This document shows, in pieces, positions 1 through 8,619 of a stretch of DNA of 64,000 nucleotides. Origin of the DNA: Flavobacteriales bacterium (lineage in GTDB: Bacteria > Bacteroidota > Bacteroidia > Flavobacteriales > Flavobacteriaceae); NCBI GenBank assembly GCA_017303755.1, contig JAFLBS010000005.1, positions 186,001 to 250,000 of the forward strand. Reading direction: 5' to 3'. Numbering within the stretch: the stretch's first letter is position 1; the number at the start of each line of letters is the position of its first letter. Position numbers and translations under genes: made by a program. Under the pieces are notes generated by a model. The model saw only the letters and a list, made by a program, of their open reading frames with translations. It was not told where the DNA came from and searched no databases.

Positions 1-1460
1 CCGATGAGATGTTGAACATGGGGTTTTATGAAGATATCGTTTCGATTCTATCTGACACTCCAGACGAGAAAAGAACATGGTTATTCTCGGCAACAATGCC
101 TGCTGAAGTAGCACGTATTGCAAAGAAATTTATGGCTGATCCAGCGGAGATTACTGTTGGAACTAAGAATTCAGGTTCGGCGACTGTTTCACACGAATTT
201 TATTGTGTAAACGCTCGTGATCGTTATGAAGCGTTAAAACGTTTGGCCGATGCAAATCCCGATATTTTCTCGGTAGTTTTTTGTAGAACCAAAAGAGACA
301 CTCAAGCGGTTGCCGAAAAATTAATTGAAGATGGTTACAGTGCTGCTGCGTTACACGGCGATTTGTCGCAAGCGCAACGTGATGGCGTTATGAAATCGTT
401 CAGAGGTAGACAAATCCAAATGCTTGTAGCGACTGATGTGGCTGCACGTGGAATTGACGTTGATAACATTACTCACGTAGTTAATTATCAATTACCTGAC
501 GAAATTGAAACCTATAATCACCGTTCGGGTCGTACAGGTCGTGCTGGTAAATTAGGAACATCTATCGTAATTATCACTAAAAGTGAAATTCGTAAAATCC
601 ATTCGATTGAAAAAATCATCAAACAAAAATTTGAAGAGAAAACTATCCCAAGTGGCATCGAAATCTGCGAAATTCAATTATTACACTTAGCCAATAAAAT
701 TAAAGATACTGAAGTAGATCACGAAATTGACAACTATCTTCCGGCAATCAACGAAGTGTTGGATGGTTTAACCAAAGAAGAATTGATCAAGAAAATGGTT
801 TCGGTTGAGTTCAATCGATTCATTTCGTACTACAAAAAGAAACGCGATTTATCGGGTGAAAAATCAGAGAGAAGTTCGTCTGAACCAAGAGAAATTAGAG
901 CGGGCGATCCGGTTCGATATTTCATCAACATTGGTGCAAGAGACGATTTTGATTGGATGCAATTGAAAGATTTCTTAAAAGAAACACTTGATTTAGGAAG
1001 AGACGATGTATTCAAAGTGGATGTTAAAGAAGGTTTCTCTTTCTTTAATACTGATGGAGAACACACTGAAAAAGTAATGGAAATCTTAAACGGTTTTGAC
1101 CTTAACGGAAGACGCATCAACGTAGAAATTTCTAAAAATGATGGCGGAAGTCGTGAACGACGTGATCATAACGGAAGAAATTCAGGTGGTGAACGCAGAA
1201 GTTCGGGCGGTTTTGGCGGAAGACGTGATGGCGAAAGAAGTTCGGGTTCAAGAAGCGGAAGTTTCGGACCAAGAAGCGATCGTTCGGGTTCTAGTCGTGA
1301 AAGCGGACGTGAAGGCGGATTCAAAAGTTCGGCTCCAAAAAGAGAACCAGGTTCGTTTCAAAGAGAAGAAAGAGCGCCACGTCGTTCGGAAGGAAATTCA
1401 GATCGTCCTGCAGGTCGTTCATTCGAAGCAGCAAAAAATAGAAGACCTAGAAGAAGTTAA
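1..1460 (+). CDS. DEAD-box ATP-dependent RNA helicase, 3' part (5' end outside window)
   Basis: The reading frame is already open at base 3 (Asp-Glu-Met-Leu, the tail of a DEAD motif II), so the N-terminal Q-motif and Walker A lie upstream of the window. Visible in order: motif III Ser-Ala-Thr, the second RecA domain with motif V (ARGIDV) and motif VI (HRSGRTGRAG), a DbpA-type RNA-binding domain at about residues 297-377 counted from the ATG at 9, and a basic Arg/Gly/Ser-rich tail of about 100 residues. DbpA-type helicases unwind structured RNA, typically in ribosome assembly or cold adaptation; the role here is inferred. The RGG-like tail probably adds non-specific RNA binding. A repeat and a terminator follow the stop codon. 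The ATG at 9 is internal, not a start. Confidence 0.95.
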   Translation, partial: DEMLNMGFYEDIVSILSDTPDEKRTWLFSATMPAEVARIAKKFMADPAEITVGTKNSGSATVSHEFYCVNARDRYEALKRLADANPDIFSVVFCRTKRDTQAVAEKLIEDGYSAAALHGDLSQAQRDGVMKSFRGRQIQMLVATDVAARGIDVDNITHVVNYQLPDEIETYNHRSGRTGRAGKLGTSIVIITKSEIRKIHSIEKIIKQKFEEKTIPSGIEICEIQLLHLANKIKDTEVDHEIDNYLPAINEVLDGLTKEELIKKMVSVEFNRFISYYKKKRDLSGEKSERSSSEPREIRAGDPVRYFINIGARDDFDWMQLKDFLKETLDLGRDDVFKVDVKEGFSFFNTDGEHTEKVMEILNGFDLNGRRINVEISKNDGGSRERRDHNGRNSGGERRSSGGFGGRRDGERSSGSRSGSFGPRSDRSGSSRESGREGGFKSSAPKREPGSFQREERAPRRSEGNSDRPAGRSFEAAKNRRPRRS

Positions 1461-1470
1461 TTCTATAATT

Positions 1471-1498
1471 GTCACCCTGAGCGCAGTCGAAGGGTAAC
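1471..1498. repeat. Short imperfect palindrome, CCCTGAGCGCAGTCGAAGGG type
   Basis: A 28-bp intergenic sequence runs from GTCACCCT to AGGGTAAC, so its ends are imperfect inverted copies of each other. Sequences with the core GAGCGCAGTCGAAGG are, from general knowledge, frequent between genes in Flavobacteriaceae. It lies just after the helicase stop codon and before the terminator, where a REP-like element would be expected. Only this one copy was seen in the window. Confidence 0.55.
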
Positions 1499-1502
1499 TA
1501 AT

Positions 1503-1542
1503 AAAAACTCCAATCTGAACTTATTTTGATTGGAGTTTTTTT
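1503..1542 (+). terminator. Rho-independent terminator after the DEAD-box gene
   Basis: A 13-bp perfect stem (AAAAACTCCAATC at 1503-1515 pairing with GATTGGAGTTTTT at 1528-1540) with a 12-base loop is followed by T residues. It ends the helicase transcript about 40 bases after the stop. Confidence 0.9.
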
Positions 1543-1620
1543 ATACCATTTTGTTAATTTTCTTATAATTGCGATAAAATATCCGTTGACTTTAGTACTT
1601 TTAACCATTCAAAATTGACA

Positions 1621-2388
1621 ATGAGATATCTACTAGCTTTCCTACTTTTACTTACCTTAAATAACTCTTTTGCGCAAGATACTTCGCTCAAAACCAAAGT
1701 TTCAGGAACCATTTTAAACAGTGTTAATTTACTTCCACTATCCAACGTGAATGTAATTAACATTAATAAAGTTAAAGGTTCAACTTCTAATAGTAAAGGT
1801 ATATTTGAAATTGAAGCGAGTGTAAACGACACCATTCATATTACTTGCATCGGATATCAATCATTGCGTGTGAGAGTCACCAATGACTGGGTTAAAAACG
1901 AAACCACTAAAATTCTCTTAACCGAGAAAGCCATTGCTTTAGAAGAAGTTTTGGTTCGAAAATACATGCTTACTGGTTATTTAGAAGTAGATAGTAAATT
2001 GATTCCTTATAAAGAAAATTATTCGTATAGCATTTCGGGTTTATCAAAATCGTATGAAGTAGGAGAGCAATCACCAAAAGCCTTTTCAAGAGTAATGAAC
2101 TCCATTTTCAACCCAGCTGACATGTTGTATAATTTCTTTGGAAACAAACCCAAAGAGCTCCGAAAGTTGAAAGAAATGCGCAAAGACGATACGGTTCGAA
2201 ATGCTTTAGAAACCAAATTCGATCGCGAAACATTGGCAGCACTTTTAGGAATTGACAAAGACGAAATTCCAGAAATTCTTCAACATTGCAACTATTCTCA
2301 AACCTTTATTGAAACAGCTAATGATCTTCAAATTATGGATGCGATTAGTGGTTGCTATGAAGAATACAAAGTATTGAGAAAGAAATAA
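1621..2388 (+). CDS. Secreted/periplasmic protein with carboxypeptidase-like regulatory domain
   Basis: The product has 255 residues. A signal peptide (MRYLLAFLLLLTLNNSFAQ) is followed at about residues 25-105 by a beta-sandwich domain of the CarboxypepD_reg-like type (V-SGTILN...PLSNVNV...GIFEIEA...GYQSLRV), the domain that often precedes TonB-dependent receptors. No barrel follows. The C-terminal 150 residues contain an acidic/basic helical region (FFGNKPKELRKLKEM) seen in other Bacteroidota proteins of this layout; its function is unknown to me. I chose the ATG at 1621 over a TTG two codons upstream because the signal peptide begins there. It leads a compact run of genes to 4221. Confidence 0.8.
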   Translation: MRYLLAFLLLLTLNNSFAQDTSLKTKVSGTILNSVNLLPLSNVNVININKVKGSTSNSKGIFEIEASVNDTIHITCIGYQSLRVRVTNDWVKNETTKILLTEKAIALEEVLVRKYMLTGYLEVDSKLIPYKENYSYSISGLSKSYEVGEQSPKAFSRVMNSIFNPADMLYNFFGNKPKELRKLKEMRKDDTVRNALETKFDRETLAALLGIDKDEIPEILQHCNYSQTFIETANDLQIMDAISGCYEEYKVLRKK

Positions 2389-2395
2389 GTCATAC

Positions 2396-3031
2396 TTGAA
2401 TTCATTCATCAAAAATTACGGCAATTACTTTTGGCTTATTTTGTTGAGTTGGTTTTTTCTATTGATGTTGAACATCACCCTAAAATACATTCCGTATCAT
2501 ACTGATGTTGCATTTTTGCAAATCAAACAAAGTGAAGTTCGAGAAATCCCCAATTATTTATTTTTCTTTTACTTACACGTTTACACTTCGCTATTTGTGC
2601 TTTTAGCTGGATTTACACAATTCAACACTAACATCCTATCAAAACATAAAAGCATTCATCGTTGGATTGGAAAAATGTATGTTATCGTAGTGCTGTTTTT
2701 TGCTGCTCCATCTGGATTTTTTATCGGATGTTATGCTAATGGTGGAACAACTTCAATCATTGCTTTTTTAGTATTAGCCGTTCTTTGGTTTGTATTTACT
2801 TTAAGAAGTTTTATTGCCATCAAAAAAGGAGATGTAATTACCCATAAAAAATTCATGTACAGAAGTTTTGCATTGGCATTTTCTGCAGTAACTTTACGCC
2901 TTTGGAAAGTTATTTTGGTTTATTTATTTGAGCCTTCTCCAATGGATTTATATCAAATCATTGCTTGGTTAGGCTGGATTCCGAATTTACTTTTTGTTGA
3001 ATATCTGATTATTAAAAAAAAGAAAAGATGA
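2396..3031 (+). CDS. DUF2306-family integral membrane protein
   Basis: The product has 211 residues and about six hydrophobic segments. The motif KHKSIHRWIGKMYV in the middle followed by another membrane segment and a THKKFMYRSF stretch matches the DUF2306 family; the paired His/Arg loops are typical of it. No catalytic role is established for the family. The start is probably the TTG at 2396, seven bases after the previous stop; the first in-frame ATG would remove the first membrane segment. The stop overlaps the next start (ATGA, 3028-3031), indicating translational coupling. Confidence 0.75.
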   Translation: MNSFIKNYGNYFWLILLSWFFLLMLNITLKYIPYHTDVAFLQIKQSEVREIPNYLFFFYLHVYTSLFVLLAGFTQFNTNILSKHKSIHRWIGKMYVIVVLFFAAPSGFFIGCYANGGTTSIIAFLVLAVLWFVFTLRSFIAIKKGDVITHKKFMYRSFALAFSAVTLRLWKVILVYLFEPSPMDLYQIIAWLGWIPNLLFVEYLIIKKKKR

Positions 3032-3900
3032 AAAAAATTCTCGTGTTGTTTCTACTAATTACATCTGTACTTTCTTGCAAAAAAAATTCAGAAGTAAATT
3101 CAAAAGCGAATACAATTGTTCAAAATGATCCTTACAAAGAGTATTACGGAAATTGGGTTGGTGATTTTGTGGCCGATGAAATTTCGGACAGCATTATTGA
3201 CTACAGTGACTCGAATAAAATCAATTTGGTTATCAAAAAAATTGAAAATGGAAAAGCGTACGGCCAAAGCATCGTTTCTGGTAACAACAGACCCATGATA
3301 GGAGAAGTAAAAAAAATTAATAATGGATTAGAGTTTGTTTTGAAAGAACCTGGAGATGACAAATACGACGGCGTGTTCGAATTCAGCATAGTGGGTGATA
3401 AACTAATGGGAATGTGGTATGCTAATGACAAAAATGCTAAAGTCATCAGCCGCAAATATGAATTGACGAAACAAGAATTCAAGTACAATCCGAATGTAAT
3501 GTTGCCCGAAGAAGGCGATTATGTGGATTATTACAATGTAAAAAAAGATTCTGTTACCGAAGAATATGAGGGTGAAACTGAAACTTATGTCAATGAATCC
3601 TACCGCTTTGCATCGGATGTAATCACAAAAATGAACGGATCAACTACAGCATTCAAAGAAAGTGATTTGAAAAACCTAAAAAAACTTGAACTCGAAATCA
3701 TTCGAAATACCATTTATGCGCGACACGGTTATACGTTTAAAAAAAGAAGTTTCCGTCAATTTTTTAATCCAGTTGCATGGTACATTCCGATTTCTAATGA
3801 TGTTACCGCCGAACTTACTTCATTAGAAAAAGAAAACATCAAATTATTGAATCGATTTGAGAAATATGCAGAAGACAATTACGATACTTTTGGAAGATAA
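3028..3900 (+). CDS. Lipoprotein with C-terminal YARHG domain
   Basis: The product has 290 residues. The N-terminus MKKILVLFLLITSVLSCKK is a lipoprotein signal with the lipid-carrying Cys at 17. The middle (about 35-150) looks like a beta-rich extracytoplasmic domain. The C-terminal 80 residues contain the family signature IYARHGYTF with following aromatic residues, i.e. a YARHG domain, an extracellular module of unknown ligand. It is translationally coupled to the DUF2306 gene, suggesting both act in the same envelope process. Confidence 0.85.
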   Translation: MKKILVLFLLITSVLSCKKNSEVNSKANTIVQNDPYKEYYGNWVGDFVADEISDSIIDYSDSNKINLVIKKIENGKAYGQSIVSGNNRPMIGEVKKINNGLEFVLKEPGDDKYDGVFEFSIVGDKLMGMWYANDKNAKVISRKYELTKQEFKYNPNVMLPEEGDYVDYYNVKKDSVTEEYEGETETYVNESYRFASDVITKMNGSTTAFKESDLKNLKKLELEIIRNTIYARHGYTFKKRSFRQFFNPVAWYIPISNDVTAELTSLEKENIKLLNRFEKYAEDNYDTFGR

Positions 3901-3915
3901 TTAAATTTAATTCGC

Positions 3916-4221
3916 ATGCTACCAATCCATATCGAAACCAAGAATGATTTACTCAAAGAAATCAATGAAGTACCATTCATTGGAGAAATTGTTATCTTAT
4001 TATATTCAGCACTTCCGCTGGTTTTACTTATGATGGCAAATAGGATTTTTGACTTAATTGATGATGTATACGTAAAGAATGTTGATGTTTTGATTGCAGG
4101 ATTATGGAACATCTTCCTACATTTTAAAAAAGACACCAAAATGAGTATATTTACTATCCCTTGCTGGATTCTTTACACTGTAGTTGGAGTCATCAAGTTG
4201 ATAATTTTCATAGCAACTTAA
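3916..4221 (+). CDS. Small two-helix membrane protein, function unknown
   Basis: A 101-residue ORF starts 15 bases after the YARHG lipoprotein gene. Two hydrophobic stretches are visible (IGEIVILLYSALPLVLLMM and ILYTVVGVIKLIIFIA). No family was recognised. Its position and spacing suggest it is the last gene of the 1621-4221 run. Its last four bases overlap the convergent trmH stop region, so the two transcripts read into one another. Confidence 0.6.
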   Translation: MLPIHIETKNDLLKEINEVPFIGEIVILLYSALPLVLLMMANRIFDLIDDVYVKNVDVLIAGLWNIFLHFKKDTKMSIFTIPCWILYTVVGVIKLIIFIAT

Positions 4222-4874
4222 GCCTTTTCCGAAAAATAGCGCTCCTCAATTCGCTTAATATCTTTAATTGAATTGCGTGTCCACGTCAATCTTTTTTGCA
4301 GAATTTCATCTGGAGTTAATTTCCAATCTATTCCCGATTGACGCAATCGATTGGTAATATCTTGAATGATAATCGCTGCCGATACTGAAATATTCAAACT
4401 TTCTGTAAAACCTACCATCGGAATTTTCAAATAACCATCGGCTTGATCGATTACTTCTTGTGAAAGTCCTTCTTTTTCAGTACCAAAGAAAATTGCACTG
4501 CGTTTGGAAATATCAAATTCATGCAACATACACGAATCGTTATGCGGCGTCGTGGCAATAATTTGATAGCCTTTTTCTCTTAAAGAATCCATGCAATTTT
4601 GCATCGAATTGAACCGATTAATGTCGACCCATTTCTGTGCGCCCATGGCAATCTCGGTGTCAATTCGCTTACCAAATTTTTGTTCCACTACATTCAATTC
4701 CTGTATTCCAAAAACCTCGCAACTGCGCATCACAGCGCTTGTATTGTGCAGTTGATACACGTCTTCCATCGCAATCGTAAAATGATTGGTGCGGCTTTCC
4801 AATATCTTCAAAAATTTTTCTTTTCTACTATCGGTTAAAAATCCTTCGAGATAGTCCAATAAATTTAAATCCAT
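4218..4874 (-). CDS. trmH: tRNA (guanosine-2'-O-)-methyltransferase, TrmH/SpoU family
   Basis: The product has 218 residues. SPOUT-fold signatures are present: the N-terminal segment HNTSAVMRSCEVFGIQEL (motif 1, with the catalytic Arg), FFGTEKEGLS (motif 2) and IPMVGFTESLNISVSAAI (motif 3, the knotted SAM site). The length and C-terminal extension fit TrmH, which methylates G18 in the D-loop of tRNAs using SAM. The gene is divergent from the sigma factor gene and convergent with the small membrane protein gene. Confidence 0.9.
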   Translation of the reverse strand: MDLNLLDYLEGFLTDSRKEKFLKILESRTNHFTIAMEDVYQLHNTSAVMRSCEVFGIQELNVVEQKFGKRIDTEIAMGAQKWVDINRFNSMQNCMDSLREKGYQIIATTPHNDSCMLHEFDISKRSAIFFGTEKEGLSQEVIDQADGYLKIPMVGFTESLNISVSAAIIIQDITNRLRQSGIDWKLTPDEILQKRLTWTRNSIKDIKRIEERYFSEKA

Positions 4875-4981
4875 TTTTCAAAAGTAAAATTTCTTTAAAA
4901 AATATAAAACCAAAACTTCGATAATTTCGTATATACTTCACAATAAAAAAACAAAACAGTAACTTAGCAAAAAACAATTTT

Positions 4982-5512
4982 ATGACTCAAGAAGAAATCG
5001 TTAGTCGAATACTAAGGAAGGACGCGTCTTCCTTTACGTATTTGTATGATCATTACTCCAAAAGTTTGTACGGCGTAATTTTCAATTTAATTAAAAACAA
5101 AGAAGAAGCAGAAGATGTGCTTCAAGAAGTGTTTGTAAAAATCTGGAATAACATCGATTCCTACAACGAATCGAAAGGAAGATTGTACACGTGGATGCTC
5201 AATATTGCTCGCAATACGACCATTGACAAACTTCGCTCTAAAAATTATAAAAAGAGCGCACAAAACCTATCAACCGATAATTTCGTAAATCTATTAGACG
5301 ACAATTCGAAAGAAACCAGCAAGATTGATGCAATCGGAATAAAAGTGCTTTTGAGACGATTGAAACCCAAATGTATTGAACTTTTTGAATTGTTGTTTTT
5401 TCAAGGTTACACCCAACAAGAAGCTTCTGAGGAATTGAACATTCCGCTGGGAACCGTAAAAACAAATAATAGAAATTGCATGAACGATTTAAGAACTTTT
5501 GTAAATGGATAA
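4982..5512 (+). CDS. ECF-type RNA polymerase sigma factor
   Basis: The product has 176 residues, the usual ECF length. Region 2 lies at about 10-80 (FTYLYDHYSKSLYGVIF, EEAEDVLQEVFVKIW, and the -10-binding MLNIARNTTIDKLR). Region 4 is a helix-turn-helix at about 120-172 (GYTQQEASEELNIPLGTVKT). There is no region 3, as expected for group 4. It overlaps the next gene by eight bases, which encodes its presumed anti-sigma factor, so the two are translationally coupled. The inducing signal cannot be read from the sequence. Confidence 0.92.
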   Translation: MTQEEIVSRILRKDASSFTYLYDHYSKSLYGVIFNLIKNKEEAEDVLQEVFVKIWNNIDSYNESKGRLYTWMLNIARNTTIDKLRSKNYKKSAQNLSTDNFVNLLDDNSKETSKIDAIGIKVLLRRLKPKCIELFELLFFQGYTQQEASEELNIPLGTVKTNNRNCMNDLRTFVNG

Positions 5513-6278
5513 TAAAGAATATATCGAATCAGGAATCTTAGAACTCTTCGTTTTTGGCTCTCTTAACGAGCAAGAAAACAAAGAAGTTCAGGAAATGGCA
5601 TCGAAACATCAAGACATTCATGATGAAATAGTAGCCATAGAAAAAGCGGTAATTAATTTATCGCAAAGTGTTGCTCCGCATTTATCAGCAAAAAATTACG
5701 AGCAAATCAGACAAAAATTATTGGAAAAACACAACGTTATCCAAATGAAACCAACGCAGTCAAGAGCTTATTTAGGTTGGGCTGCTTCTATAGTAATGCT
5801 TTTAGGCGCTGCTTTTATGTACGTTCAAATGAATTCATCTAAAACTGAATTGTTAGATAAAAATAAAGAATTAGAAAATTCAGTTACCATTTTAGACGCT
5901 AAAAAGAAAGCAACCGAATCGATTTTAGATGTCATCAGAGACCAAAACAATACCGTTGTAACTCTTGCTGGACAAGCCGTTTCGCCAACTTCGTATGCTA
6001 AAGCGTATTATAACAAACAAACCAAAGAAGTGTACATTGATGCTGCTGGTTTACCCGAACCTCCAGAAGGAAAAGTGTACCAAATTTGGGCGTTGAAACT
6101 GCAACCTGTGTTGACTCCAACAAGTATTGGTTTATTAGAAAATTTCACCGCCGAAGAAACGCGAGTATTTAAAGTAGCAAATGCCGATGGCGCAGAAGCA
6201 TTCGGAATTACACTTGAACCTGCTGGTGGAAGTGCTTCGCCAACTATGGAACAATTGTATACGTTAGGGAAAGTATAA
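5505..6278 (+). CDS. Membrane-bound anti-sigma factor, RskA/anti-sigma-K type
   Basis: The product has 257 residues. An N-terminal cytoplasmic domain (about 1-85) precedes one membrane helix (YLGWAASIVMLLGAAFMYV, about 87-105), a short coiled-coil-like stretch (KNKELENSVTILDAKKK) and a periplasmic C-terminal domain with the RskA signature GKVYQIWALK followed by GITLEPAGGS. The family sequesters its sigma factor until cleaved or released. The eight-base overlap with the sigma gene supports the pairing. A terminator follows. Confidence 0.88.
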   Translation: MDNKEYIESGILELFVFGSLNEQENKEVQEMASKHQDIHDEIVAIEKAVINLSQSVAPHLSAKNYEQIRQKLLEKHNVIQMKPTQSRAYLGWAASIVMLLGAAFMYVQMNSSKTELLDKNKELENSVTILDAKKKATESILDVIRDQNNTVVTLAGQAVSPTSYAKAYYNKQTKEVYIDAAGLPEPPEGKVYQIWALKLQPVLTPTSIGLLENFTAEETRVFKVANADGAEAFGITLEPAGGSASPTMEQLYTLGKV

Positions 6279-6297
6279 CGATAAAATCACCATTTCA

Positions 6298-6330
6298 AAA
6301 CCTCATCTGATTTTCATTTGAGGTTTTTTT
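6298..6330 (+). terminator. Rho-independent terminator after the sigma/anti-sigma pair
   Basis: Stem AAACCTCA (6298-6305) pairs with TGAGGTTT (6319-6326), followed by a T run. It lies 20 bases after the anti-sigma stop and before the sirtuin ATG at 6345. Confidence 0.85.
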
Positions 6331-6344
6331 ATTTATTTTTGAGG

Positions 6345-7040
6345 ATGGAAAAAAAGAAATTGGTAGTATTAACTGGCGCTGGAATTTCAGCGGAAAGTGG
6401 CATCAAAACCTTTCGTGATTCTGGAGGTTTATGGGAAGGACATGATGTAATGGAAGTTGCCTCTTACGATGGATGGCTCAAAAACAAAGAATTAGTTCTC
6501 GATTTTTACAATCAACGTCGCAGACAATTACACGAAGTACAACCTAATTTAGGTCATTTCACTTTGGCTGAATTAGAAGCTGATTTCGACGTACACATCA
6601 TCACTCAAAATGTTGATAATTTACACGAAAAAGCAGGAAGTTCAAAGGTATTGCATTTGCACGGTGAATTATTAAAAGTACGAAGTGATCGTAATCCTCC
6701 ATTGGAAATTTTAGATTGGAAAACAGATTTGAAAATTGGCGATGTAGACAGTGAAAGAAACCAACTGCGACCACATATTGTGTGGTTTGGTGAAGCTGTT
6801 CCTGCATTAGAAGAAGCTGTTGCAATTACCCAACAAGCCGATTATTTTGTAGTAGTTGGAACATCGTTACAAGTATATCCTGCCGCTGGATTACTTCATT
6901 ACACTAATTACAATACTCCTCTTTTTTACATTGATCCCAATCCGGCTACTATTTATGATTTGTCCAATCCATTAGAAGTGATTGCGATGAATGCGACTGA
7001 AGGCGTTCCAATTTTGAGAGAGAAATTAGTAACAAAATAA
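6345..7040 (+). CDS. Sirtuin-type NAD-dependent protein deacylase (CobB-like), lacking cysteine
   Basis: The product has 231 residues. Sirtuin motifs are complete: GAGISAESGIKTFR (NAD binding), TQNVDNLHEKAG, the catalytic His in HLHGEL, VVVGTSLQVYPAAG and a C-terminal nucleotide loop. The motif FYNQRRR supplies the Tyr-x-x-Arg pair that in CobB and SIRT5 binds acidic acyl groups, so desuccinylation or demalonylation is plausible besides deacetylation. The segment between KVRSD and LRPHIVWFGE, where most sirtuins have four zinc cysteines, has none; the whole protein contains no cysteine. I use the ATG at 6345; an upstream extension would read through the terminator. Confidence 0.92.
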   Translation: MEKKKLVVLTGAGISAESGIKTFRDSGGLWEGHDVMEVASYDGWLKNKELVLDFYNQRRRQLHEVQPNLGHFTLAELEADFDVHIITQNVDNLHEKAGSSKVLHLHGELLKVRSDRNPPLEILDWKTDLKIGDVDSERNQLRPHIVWFGEAVPALEEAVAITQQADYFVVVGTSLQVYPAAGLLHYTNYNTPLFYIDPNPATIYDLSNPLEVIAMNATEGVPILREKLVTK

Positions 7041-7058
7041 TTTTCTTTCAAGCTTATT

Positions 7059-7157
7059 GTCATTTCGACGAAGGAGACTCGAGAGCTTTGCTCGAACTGG
7101 AGAAGCAAATCTCATCAAGTAACTCAGATTATGTGATTTCTCCTTCGTCGAAATGAC
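7059..7157. mobile_element. MITE-like element with perfect 19-bp terminal inverted repeats
   Basis: GTCATTTCGACGAAGGAGA at 7059-7077 is repeated exactly in inverted orientation at 7139-7157, enclosing 61 bases, so the element spans 99 bp. It carries no ORF and fills most of the gap between the sirtuin gene and purB. The size and ends fit a non-autonomous mobile element or an inverted REP pair; no transposase is nearby. The right arm ends 43 bases before the purB -7 box. Confidence 0.75.
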
Positions 7158-7199
7158 AAAAAAATCACAAATTATAACTCACAACTTACAACTAATAAC

Positions 7200-7207
7200 T
7201 AAATTTG
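7200..7207 (+). promoter_or_regulatory. Candidate -7 box (TAnnTTTG) for purB
   Basis: TAAATTTG ends 20 bases before the purB ATG and matches the flavobacterial -7 consensus. No TTG element is present at 17-23 bases upstream, so support is partial. It favours the ATG at 7228, since an upstream ATG at 7153 would precede the promoter. Confidence 0.5.
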
Positions 7208-7227
7208 CACCTTCAAAACAACAACAC

Positions 7228-8571
7228 ATGCAACTATCCGAATTAAACGCAGTTTCTCCAATTGACGGAAGATACAGAAGCAAAACGATTTCTTTATCGC
7301 CTTACTTTTCTGAGGAAGCGCTCATTAAATACCGAGTTTTAGTCGAAATTGAATATTTCATCGCACTTTGCGAAGCCAATGTTCCACAGCTTTCTGGAGT
7401 AGATAAAACTATTTTTGATGAATTGCGTGGCATTTATACTAATTTTTCTTCGGAAGATGCTCAAAAAATAAAAGACACTGAAAAAGTGACCAACCACGAT
7501 GTCAAAGCCGTGGAATATTTCATCAAAGATCAATTTGAAGCATTGAATTTATCACAGTTTAAAGAATTCATCCACTTCGGATTGACCTCACAAGACATCA
7601 ACAATACCGCCATTCCATTATCTACTAAAGAAGCTTTTGAAAAAGTATATTTACCGAGTTTGATTGCTGTAATTGCCAAATTAAAAGAATTGGCAATGGA
7701 ATGGAAAGACGTTCCTATGCTAGCCAGAACGCATGGTCAACCGGCTTCTCCTACTCGACTAGGAAAAGAAATTTTGGTGTTTGTCGAACGCTTGGAAGAG
7801 CAAATGCGTCAATTATTCAACATTCCGTTTGCCGCTAAATTTGGTGGCGCAACAGGAAATTACAACGCACATCATGTAGCCTATCCAACTATTGACTGGA
7901 AACAATTTGGAACGCATTTCGTAGAAGATGTTTTGGGTTTACACCATTCGTTTCCTACCACACAAATCGAACATTACGATCATTTTGCTGCTTTTTTTGA
8001 TGCTTTAAAACGCATTAATACCATTATCATCGATTTGGATCGCGACATTTGGACCTACGTTTCAATGGATTATTTCAAACAAAAAATCAAAGCAGGTGAA
8101 ATTGGTTCGTCAGCTATGCCACATAAAGTAAATCCAATTGATTTTGAAAACAGTGAAGGAAACTTAGGAATTGCCAATGCGATTTTCGAACATCTTTCAG
8201 CTAAACTTCCCGTTTCTCGCTTGCAACGTGATTTGACGGACAGTACGGTTTTACGCAACATTGGTGTTCCCATCGGACATACCTTAATTGCTTTTGAAGC
8301 CACTCTAAAAGGATTAAATAAACTTCTTTTAAACGAAGACAAATTTGCCGAAGATTTGGAAAAAAATTGGGCAGTCGTAGCCGAAGCCATTCAAACGATT
8401 CTCCGCAGAGAAGGATACCCAAATCCGTACGAAGCACTAAAAGGATTGACCCGAACTAACGCAGCTATCACTAAAACATCCATTCACGAATTCATCGGAA
8501 CTTTAGACGTTTCGGATGTTATTAAAGCGGAATTGTTAGCGATTTCACCGAGTAATTATTTAGGAATTTAA
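7228..8571 (+). CDS. purB: Adenylosuccinate lyase
   Basis: The product has 447 residues. It cleaves SAICAR to AICAR and adenylosuccinate to AMP with release of fumarate. Seen: N-terminal LNAVSPIDGRYRSKT, HFGLTSQDINNTA, ARTHGQPASPT with the catalytic His, and the flexible signature loop GEIGSSAMPHKVNPIDFENSEG with the catalytic Ser. The sequence resembles the E. coli-type PurB. The ATG at 7228 is preferred; 25 further in-frame codons upstream derive from the repeat and a simple-sequence stretch. Confidence 0.97.
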   Translation: MQLSELNAVSPIDGRYRSKTISLSPYFSEEALIKYRVLVEIEYFIALCEANVPQLSGVDKTIFDELRGIYTNFSSEDAQKIKDTEKVTNHDVKAVEYFIKDQFEALNLSQFKEFIHFGLTSQDINNTAIPLSTKEAFEKVYLPSLIAVIAKLKELAMEWKDVPMLARTHGQPASPTRLGKEILVFVERLEEQMRQLFNIPFAAKFGGATGNYNAHHVAYPTIDWKQFGTHFVEDVLGLHHSFPTTQIEHYDHFAAFFDALKRINTIIIDLDRDIWTYVSMDYFKQKIKAGEIGSSAMPHKVNPIDFENSEGNLGIANAIFEHLSAKLPVSRLQRDLTDSTVLRNIGVPIGHTLIAFEATLKGLNKLLLNEDKFAEDLEKNWAVVAEAIQTILRREGYPNPYEALKGLTRTNAAITKTSIHEFIGTLDVSDVIKAELLAISPSNYLGI

Positions 8572-8619
8572 TTAGTTTTCAGTCGCAGTCACAGTTTTCA
8601 GCAAGTGATGAATACAAAA

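Noticed and set aside
1138-1497. 119-residue ORF in another frame over the helicase tail
   Set aside because: It overlies the Arg/Gly-rich tail and arises from GGAAGA-type codons; the repeat at its end supplies the rest. No start context or family supports it.
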